In this document: positions 45,793-51,655 of the stretch, one piece after another | Numbering within the stretch: position 1 is the stretch's first letter | Layout of the letters: every line of letters begins with the position of its first letter | Program-made: the position numbers and the translations under genes | Source of the DNA: Clostridiales bacterium | GTDB lineage: Bacteria > Bacillota > Clostridia > Saccharofermentanales > DTU023 | Direction of reading: 5' to 3' | Length of the DNA: 51,655 nt | Assembly (NCBI GenBank): GCA_028724525.1 | Contig: JAQYCV010000037.1 | Location: 1 to 51,655 of the forward strand | Notes under the pieces: model-generated | The model's input: the letters and a program-made list of their open reading frames with translations, nothing else | Told to the model about the DNA's origin: nothing | Database searches by the model: none

Positions 45793-45933
45793 ATGAGAGA
45801 AGCGTGTGTTCATCGGCAGCAGTCCGTTAAGTTGCCTGCTTTATTAGTAACGATTCTTCTGTCCCTTTCCTTACTGCTAGGACCTCTGGCAGTTGCGGCA
45901 GACGAAGATCCCTTACCCCCCCTCTACAGATAA
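45793..45933 (+). CDS. Signal-peptide reading frame of the surface protein, cut off by a frameshift
   Basis: ATG at 45793 follows AAGGAG by six bases. The 46-residue frame has a basic start, a hydrophobic core (LPALLVTILLSLSLLLGPL) and an AVAA-DED cleavage site, then DPLPPLYR and a stop at 45931-45933. Seven C in a row (45916-45922) precede the stop. With six C the frame would continue as DPLPPSTDNSN into the long frame that follows. This is thus the N-terminus of the next entry, out of frame in this copy. Confidence 0.85.
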   Translation: MREACVHRQQSVKLPALLVTILLSLSLLLGPLAVAADEDPLPPLYR

Positions 45934-48900
45934 CTCTAATATAACGATAGAAAATAGAAGCGAAGGAGCGGGATCGGCTGATGAGGTAACAGAGGCAGCT
46001 TCGCCCGTAGATTCTCAGACAAAGCCCTTGGATGAGGACCCTGCCCAAACACCTGCTAACCCGGACCCGAATGACATACCAAGCCCTAATCCTTCTAAGG
46101 AACCTGAGGCCGGCCCAGTCCCGACCCCAGGAGACGATGACAAGGTCACCATTCCCGAGGAAAAGCTGGAGAATGAAGAGAGCGAAGACTCAGAGCTCGA
46201 TTATTTTACCTCTCTTAACAAACTGCTGGAAGACGCTGAGCAAGAAGAAGATGAACTAGAAATCTCTGAAGAAGATGACCACTCTGACAACGTTCAGGGC
46301 AATCCATCCTATGATGTTAATGCAATTGATAGCTTTGAGGCCCTTAAGGTGGCAATTGAGGCTGGAGAGGCAAGCCTAACCCTTACGGCCGATATCACGT
46401 TTACCGACCAGTTGACCATCACTAAAGATTTGACGATTAATGGGGCCGGTCACTTCCTCACTGCTGGTGCTCCTTTAGCCAGCATGTTCTTCACCACAGG
46501 GCACTCTTTGGCCCTTAAGAACCTGACCATGGACGGTGGTGGGCAAAGCCGTCATATCAAGGCTTTTGATGCTAATCTCACCCTTACCGATGTCACCTTA
46601 ACAAAGGGTTCTTCTGCGAGCGATCAAGACAATAGCGAAGGCGGGTCAATTTGGCTTACGGGAAAAGGTAGCCAACCCCAACTCACGCTTGAAAATGTGA
46701 CCTTAGATGCCAACCAAACGGTAAAAAATAGCACAAACCCACTGACCCAGGGCCATGGAGGTGCTATTTATACCTACTATGCCAATGTCTCTTTAAATTC
46801 TTGTACTATTACTAATAACCATACTGCCAAGGGTGCAGAGGGTGGCGCCATCTTCTTTGAAGGGGGCAGCGGGAATACTCTTAGTCTTACGGGCAATAAT
46901 AATTTTTTGGGCAACCATTGCTTTGAAACCAACATCCCTGGCAACCAGGGCGGGGCTATTTTTTTTGGTCAAGATCGTGTCCAAAATAACGGCCAACCGA
47001 CCTGCACGATTTCCGGTGGTAACTATACGACTGGTAAGCCCTTTAATACAGGAGGTATCCTCCGGTCCTGGAAAGGTGTGGTTACTATCTCGGGCGCTGA
47101 TTTTGTCATCCCCTCCGATGCAGGCGATGCGTATGGGATTTCTGGCGGCTCCATCTGTGCGGAAGGCACTAACCTTACCATTGATAAGTGTACTTTTACC
47201 AATACAGGTAGCGGCAAGGTAACATATGCCGGGGGCCTGATTGACATCGTAGGAGCGGGCAGCACATCTAACATAACTAACTGTACATTCACCGGCCGCG
47301 GCCAGGCGAATGGCCTATCAACTGCCACTTATGGTGGGGCTATTTGCTATGAGACCGGTATAGGTGGAAACCACACTATTGAAGGGTGCATCTTTAAGAA
47401 CTTTTCTAGCGATAATACGGGTGGCGCGATTGCTATTGGTACTAAGAAAGGCGAAGGTGGCTCTGGCAATGTCACCATCAAAGGCACAACAATAGAAAAT
47501 ACTCAAACTCTCTTCTGGGGTGGCCAGGTTGGCGGGGCAATTTACGTAGGTCCTGGCAACGTGCTAACTCTGGATGCGACTACCATCAAAAATGGTAAAT
47601 CCGACCTGGGTGGCCTGATCTACAACCTGGGTAGCACCACGATTCAGGGCGGTAGCCAACTTTCTGGTGGATTTGTTTATTCTAAAGTTGGAGCCGGCAT
47701 CTACAATGACGGCTATCTCAAGCTGGATGATATGACATTAGCAGGGAACAGCAAGGGGGATTGGTCCACAGGTGATAATCACCCGGATAAGGATAAACAT
47801 CCGGAATATCCTGGCCTCAATGTCTATGCTGCTAAGGACGTGATCATCACCCCTAATGCCCAACTTGATGCCGGAGATGTCCGGGTCTTGGATGGCCAAT
47901 CTGCCATCTTGTTGACTGGTAACTTAAATAAGCAAATTAATGTTTCTATAAGCGAAACGCTCAGCACTAAACCTGTGGACAAGCAGGAAGTGCCCGAAAC
48001 CGCTAGCCGCAAGCTGGGTTATGTCGTGGCTAAGGGCCTTGAGGGCTACACTCCCAGTCTGACAGATGCTCAGTTCCTCCACTATTTGACTAAAAACCCG
48101 AATGCCCCTAACCAATTGGCTGCAGAATCTGGAGACCATTTGAGTCCGGGCAAATGGGACTTTGTCCTAGATCCCGTAAATAAGCAGGTTGTCCTAGGCC
48201 AGCGGGCTAAAATGACCTACCACGGCAATGGTTCTGATGATGCGCAGGTCACTTTTGCTGGCCAGACAGCGCCCAATCCTACTCGAACACAACTTTATTA
48301 CTTCTATGGCTCTCTTGATAAACCCTACATTGTAGAGGGCGACGGCATTCTCCAACTTAAACAAGAGACCCTGCCCGAGAAAAACTATCCCCAAAGACAG
48401 AAATATAACTTCAGGGGCTGGTACCAAGAAGCATCTACTAATAATCTCTATGATTTCACGAAGACAGATAGCCCCTTCGGCCGCAAAGCGGACGAAAACT
48501 TTGCCACTCCTGAAGTTGATGTCTACGCTGGCTGGGAGGCCCTCAAAGCAAAAACTTTGAAAAAAGTCTGGGGTGATGGCGTAAAGGATGCGGACAAGGT
48601 TGCAGTTACCCTGACCTTAAATGGTAGCTATGAAGATCCTTACACGCCCTTGGATGTGCTGGCAGATGGCACAACAAAAGAAGCTGCTCCTAGCCCTGCA
48701 GCGGCTTTCCTTGCACAGGCTAACGGCCAGGTTGTAGATGTCTTCTCTGCTGAGCTTTCATCCGCTCCTTGGATCTCGGATAGCTTCTTAGCCGCCAAAC
48801 AGGTTTATCGCTACGATAAGGAAAATAACTTACAAACCATTGATGTTCAATATAATTTAGTCGAAAGTCCTGTCCCAGAGGGCATGACTGTTACTTATAA

Positions 48901-49498
48901 CGCAGATTTTGAATCTGGTTTTCAGGCGACCAATGATAAATCCTACAAGGTGACCTACCGAGTGGATGGTACAAGCCCCATTTCGTTTACACCCGATGTT
49001 CCGGAAACAAAAGTATATGCGAGCAAGAGTACGGTTAATGTAGAGGCTAATCTCACCACCGACAGCAAAGAACATGATGGCAAGCAAGGGACATGGACTT
49101 TTAGCGGCTGGCGCATCCAAAGTCCTTCTGGACTGGCTCTACAGAATGGCCAATTTACCATGCCCAAAGAGGATGTAGTCCTGGTGGGTACTTGGGCTTT
49201 CAAACCTTCATCAAAACCGGATCCCAAGCCCGAGCCTGAGCCTGAGCCTCAGCCTGCGCCCCAGCCCAGTACGAGCCAGACAATTCCTGAGCTGGTCATT
49301 CCTTACAACGGACCAACACAAGAAGTCAAGATTGCGGGTAACACGGTTATCATCCGCCAGACCCAGCCCAGTGTTTCCGTACCAGTGCCACAAGTGCAAA
49401 GCTTACCCAGAACGGGCCAAAGTAACAGCCTCGGCTGGGGTCTGGGCCTAAGCTTGGTTGGTCTTGCCCTTGCTATGGTTAGGAAAGAATTATCATAA
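45893..49498 (+). CDS. Cell-wall-anchored surface protein with beta-helix, InlB-like and SHIRT-like regions and LPRTG anchor (frameshifted from its signal peptide)
   Basis: Long frame of up to 1201 residues; joined to the signal peptide at 45793 the full protein would be about 1234. After a Pro/Glu/Asp-rich linker comes a right-handed beta-helix with repeated GGAIY/GGAIFF/GGAICYE turns (about 140-640). Next is an InlB-type repeat (MTYHGNGSDD to FRGWYQEAS and VYAGW, about 770-890), a short Cna-B-like stretch (KKVWGDGVKDADKVAVTLTLNG) and a SHIRT-like segment (KVTYRVDG to WTFSGW and VLVGTW, about 1020-1110). The C-terminus has a Pro/Glu wall-spanning repeat, LPRTG, a hydrophobic helix and RKELS, a sortase substrate. 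Without the signal frame it has no good start or ribosome site. It is likely an adhesin. Confidence 0.88.
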   Translation: MRQTKIPYPPSTDNSNITIENRSEGAGSADEVTEAASPVDSQTKPLDEDPAQTPANPDPNDIPSPNPSKEPEAGPVPTPGDDDKVTIPEEKLENEESEDSELDYFTSLNKLLEDAEQEEDELEISEEDDHSDNVQGNPSYDVNAIDSFEALKVAIEAGEASLTLTADITFTDQLTITKDLTINGAGHFLTAGAPLASMFFTTGHSLALKNLTMDGGGQSRHIKAFDANLTLTDVTLTKGSSASDQDNSEGGSIWLTGKGSQPQLTLENVTLDANQTVKNSTNPLTQGHGGAIYTYYANVSLNSCTITNNHTAKGAEGGAIFFEGGSGNTLSLTGNNNFLGNHCFETNIPGNQGGAIFFGQDRVQNNGQPTCTISGGNYTTGKPFNTGGILRSWKGVVTISGADFVIPSDAGDAYGISGGSICAEGTNLTIDKCTFTNTGSGKVTYAGGLIDIVGAGSTSNITNCTFTGRGQANGLSTATYGGAICYETGIGGNHTIEGCIFKNFSSDNTGGAIAIGTKKGEGGSGNVTIKGTTIENTQTLFWGGQVGGAIYVGPGNVLTLDATTIKNGKSDLGGLIYNLGSTTIQGGSQLSGGFVYSKVGAGIYNDGYLKLDDMTLAGNSKGDWSTGDNHPDKDKHPEYPGLNVYAAKDVIITPNAQLDAGDVRVLDGQSAILLTGNLNKQINVSISETLSTKPVDKQEVPETASRKLGYVVAKGLEGYTPSLTDAQFLHYLTKNPNAPNQLAAESGDHLSPGKWDFVLDPVNKQVVLGQRAKMTYHGNGSDDAQVTFAGQTAPNPTRTQLYYFYGSLDKPYIVEGDGILQLKQETLPEKNYPQRQKYNFRGWYQEASTNNLYDFTKTDSPFGRKADENFATPEVDVYAGWEALKAKTLKKVWGDGVKDADKVAVTLTLNGSYEDPYTPLDVLADGTTKEAAPSPAAAFLAQANGQVVDVFSAELSSAPWISDSFLAAKQVYRYDKENNLQTIDVQYNLVESPVPEGMTVTYNADFESGFQATNDKSYKVTYRVDGTSPISFTPDVPETKVYASKSTVNVEANLTTDSKEHDGKQGTWTFSGWRIQSPSGLALQNGQFTMPKEDVVLVGTWAFKPSSKPDPKPEPEPEPQPAPQPSTSQTIPELVIPYNGPTQEVKIAGNTVIIRQTQPSVSVPVPQVQSLPRTGQSNSLGWGLGLSLVGLALAMVRKELS

Positions 49499-49563
49499 AA
49501 AGCCTAGCTCACTAAGCTCAAAAGAATAATCTCAATTATCAATGTCAAAAAATTTAAACGCAA

Positions 49564-49592
49564 AAAGGCCCATGCAAGGGGCATGGGCCTTT
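49564..49592. terminator. Bidirectional terminator between the surface gene and tRNA-Ser
   Basis: AAAGGCCCATGC (49564-49575) pairs perfectly with GCATGGGCCTTT (49581-49592). A/T-runs on both sides let it stop the surface-protein transcript from the left and the tRNA transcript from the right. Confidence 0.85.
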
Positions 49593-49616
49593 CGTAAAAT
49601 GATTTCAATATCATTA

Positions 49617-49708
49617 TGGCGGAGGGAGTGGGATTCGAACCCACGGAGGGCTATAAACCCCCGCCGGTTTTCAAGACCGGTGCCTTCAGCCAACTCGACC
49701 ATCCCTCC
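49617..49708 (-). tRNA. tRNA-Ser (anticodon TGA)
   Basis: On the minus strand the gene starts GGAGGGATGGTCGAG and ends with an encoded CCA. The acceptor stem GGAGGGA pairs with TCCCTCC, the anticodon arm is CCGGTCTTGAAAACCGG with TGA as anticodon, a long variable arm (GGGGGTTTATAGCCCTC) marks class II serine tRNA, and the T-loop is GGTTCGAATCC. It reads UCN serine codons. Confidence 0.97.
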
Positions 49709-49925
49709 AGCTTGCGCTACTGCTACACGATTGCCTAGAGCAAGCTTGGCTCTTGAGCATTCGTCGTAGTTGAGCTTGTTCAGTCTAAAATGCGGGACTG
49801 GCTTTGTCAAATAGGATGGACAACTACTGTTGATTTTTTGAACTGAATGAGTACGCCCTTAATAAAATTAGAGCAATTGCTTTTTTAGATAGAAAATACA
49901 GATGAATTAAAGGAGAAATGTTGCA

Positions 49926-51655
49926 ATGCGAAAAGTTAAAGCACGAAAAATGGCTAAAACGAACTTGTTAATGGGTTTGATCTTAACCCTTGCTATTAGC
50001 CTGTTTTCTATGGGCGGGGGCATTCAAGCCTTGTCCCTTTCAGAAGCACCCCCAGAGAATCCCAAAGTGGAAGAGGTCCCAGCTGACTCAGAAGAGACTC
50101 CGGTTGACCCGGAAGACACTCCCGCTGATCCAGCTGAGGACCCAGTGGATCCAGAAGAGACCCCAGCTGACCCAGAAGAGACCCCGGATAACCCGGAAGA
50201 CACAACCGCTGACCCAGCCGAGGATCCAGTGGATCCTGAAACAGATCTTGAAGTGAGTCCAGAAAATGTGCCCGAACCTGTAGGCGCACCTCAGGCCCCC
50301 AACACTGTTACTCTCCTTGGGCAGTGGGTTGGAGAATCGTCAAAGCAAATTGATACGACAAAAACCTACGCCTCCTTAAGCGAGCAAATTGGAGAACCTG
50401 AAGTTAACTATGGCTTGCTGAGAAACTTAGCTAAAACTTTCCTGGGCTGGTCCGACCAGCCTGCTATCAATAACGGTGAGTTGGCTCCTGGAGCAAGACT
50501 CTACTCTCCCTATGATACCATTGGCACAGCTTTCCCCAATGGCATACCTGCTGACGCAAAACTTTATGGTATCTATTGGAGCTTGAATAAACCTGTTACA
50601 GATCCTTTCCCTCAAGATTCTCTGTCTTTACTAGTTCTAAGCAAATGGGATCAACAACTAGAAGAGCCAGTTAATAGAAACAGTGTCATGATTAACAGCT
50701 TTGTTGCGGGAGAAGATGTCCTGCCTTTCACAAAGAATCACATTGACAATGCGGCGGGTAGTGAGAGGACCATTAAGGATTATTACCAGCCTGCGGATGA
50801 GCCAAACCAGGTGCATGAGGTTGTTCTAGAAGCCCAGCACCAGATGGACCCCACGATCGCCATGCTGGTCTATAAAAATCCCGTTGGCTCTAACCAACTT
50901 ATGCCCCTTTTCAGCCGAGACTACCCAGAGAGATATGTGGGCGATAATTTTAACCTCAACCGTGGAAAAGCCGCCGATTACACCTACGTGGATCTTGTTG
51001 TGCAAATTAATCCAGAAATTAAAATGCCGAAAGATGTAATCTACCTGCAGTTTGACTCCTATACCTGGCGCCCTCTCTTTATCTTAGATGCAGACCAAAA
51101 TAAGCTTCCTGTTTTAGATCCTAATAATGAAGCTCCTACGAGCTTTGACAATCGTATCGTTCAGAATTCCAAGACTACGGTCTTTGCGGTCGATTTATCA
51201 CAAGCTCAGCTTAAAAATAACGATTCAGGCTACCAAGAGTTGACGCTTCGCACCGTTCTCCGCAAGCATGGTAAAGATGGCATAGGAGGCAAGGATATAT
51301 TAGAAAGTAGTATCACACCGAGCCCAGGCAAGACAATTCCCGAAACCATCCAGGAAAATATGCGGCTCATTGCCCTGTCCTCTGCGCAAATTTCCCAATG
51401 GAATCAGGGTCTTACTGCAGAACAGGTTAGGCAAAGAGTGGTGACTATTCCAGATGCAAAAGCTAAAGAACTAGCAGAAAAGGGGACAACCCTCGACGTC
51501 AAGGGCTATATTGAAGGCTTGGCGGTAGCGGACGCGGGCACAGTATCGGCTTTTGGTGTTACGGCTCCTCTGAGATCAACTGTGGAAATCCTTCGATGCC
51601 CCGCCAATATCCTGCAACTGGGTTACATTCCAGCACCTCCTGAGCCCACAGAACC
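49926..51655 (+). CDS. Secreted surface protein with Pro/Glu/Asp-rich repeats, 5' part (runs off the window)
   Basis: The frame is open from the ATG at 49926 to the window end, at least 576 residues. AGGAG lies ten bases upstream. The product starts with a basic segment (MRKVKARKMAKTN) and a hydrophobic signal (LLMGLILTLAISLFSM), cleaved near IQA-LSLS. Residues 52-107 are two near-identical 28-residue repeats rich in Pro, Glu and Asp (PADSEETPVDPEDTPADP and on). The following roughly 470 residues have no motif I can name; LLGQWVGESS and FLGWSDQPAINNGELAPGARL recall the GW...G pattern of InlB-type repeats. Given the neighbour, a wall-anchored protein is likely, but its C-terminus is outside the window. 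Confidence 0.85.
   Translation, partial: MRKVKARKMAKTNLLMGLILTLAISLFSMGGGIQALSLSEAPPENPKVEEVPADSEETPVDPEDTPADPAEDPVDPEETPADPEETPDNPEDTTADPAEDPVDPETDLEVSPENVPEPVGAPQAPNTVTLLGQWVGESSKQIDTTKTYASLSEQIGEPEVNYGLLRNLAKTFLGWSDQPAINNGELAPGARLYSPYDTIGTAFPNGIPADAKLYGIYWSLNKPVTDPFPQDSLSLLVLSKWDQQLEEPVNRNSVMINSFVAGEDVLPFTKNHIDNAAGSERTIKDYYQPADEPNQVHEVVLEAQHQMDPTIAMLVYKNPVGSNQLMPLFSRDYPERYVGDNFNLNRGKAADYTYVDLVVQINPEIKMPKDVIYLQFDSYTWRPLFILDADQNKLPVLDPNNEAPTSFDNRIVQNSKTTVFAVDLSQAQLKNNDSGYQELTLRTVLRKHGKDGIGGKDILESSITPSPGKTIPETIQENMRLIALSSAQISQWNQGLTAEQVRQRVVTIPDAKAKELAEKGTTLDVKGYIEGLAVADAGTVSAFGVTAPLRSTVEILRCPANILQLGYIPAPPEPTE
50079..50246 (+). repeat. 84-bp in-frame tandem repeat (two copies) in the surface protein gene
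   Basis: Copies at 50079-50162 and 50163-50246 begin CCAGCTGACNCAGAAGAGAC and encode the 28-residue Pro/Glu/Asp units. They differ at scattered positions, with several changes at third bases. Copy number could vary between strains. Confidence 0.85.

Overview
The window is the replication-origin region of a Gram-positive bacterium, most likely an anaerobic member of the Bacillota of the Clostridia/Tissierellia type with fairly high G+C. The grounds are a dnaA-dnaN-recF-remB-gyrB run, parA/parB with two perfect parS sites, AddAB rather than RecBCD, strong GGAGG-type ribosome sites, a tRNA-Ser with an encoded CCA end, an LPRTG sortase anchor, and an oxygen-independent class II (B12) ribonucleotide reductase. 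No 16S rRNA or other taxonomic marker is present, so genus and species cannot be named.

Layout. (1) 1-1056: remains of a ClC chloride channel gene broken by a frameshift and an internal deletion. It is followed by a gene-free stretch with a 128-bp tandem repeat rich in inverted TTGCCRCCAAT motifs. (2) 1539-10462, minus strand: a peptide-use operon with OppB/C/D/F-type transporter genes, a binding protein, then two cytoplasmic peptidases (S9 and M14). An Xre-type regulator (10683-11513) diverges from it. (3) 11733-14086, plus strand: two overlapping amidohydrolase paralogues. The second keeps all metal ligands and the first has lost them all. (4) 14161-28251, minus strand: pyrG, nrdJ, addA, addB, a HutD-like protein and an aldo/keto reductase. 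(5) 28711-36797, plus strand, pointing toward the origin: enolase, a NatAB-like ABC exporter, a NAD synthetase with a degenerate glutaminase domain, mutM and cls. (6) 36798-45673: a two-part origin with DnaA boxes on both sides of dnaA, then dnaN, recF, remB, gyrB, parS x2, parA and parB. (7) 45793-51655: two surface-protein genes flanking a tRNA-Ser gene. The first (beta-helix, InlB-like and SHIRT-like parts, LPRTG) has its signal peptide in a different frame, separated by a run of seven C. The second runs off the window end.

How the parts fit. The left part imports and degrades peptides. The centre carries nucleotide, DNA-repair and central-metabolism genes. The right part replicates and segregates the chromosome. 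The far right encodes exported surface proteins and is visibly AT-richer. No unmistakable new defence or mobile system is present. The most unusual items are the enzyme/pseudo-enzyme amidohydrolase pair, the glutaminase-dead NAD synthetase, the poly-C frameshift in the surface protein, two arrays of unexplained intergenic repeats, and a rearranged origin neighbourhood.
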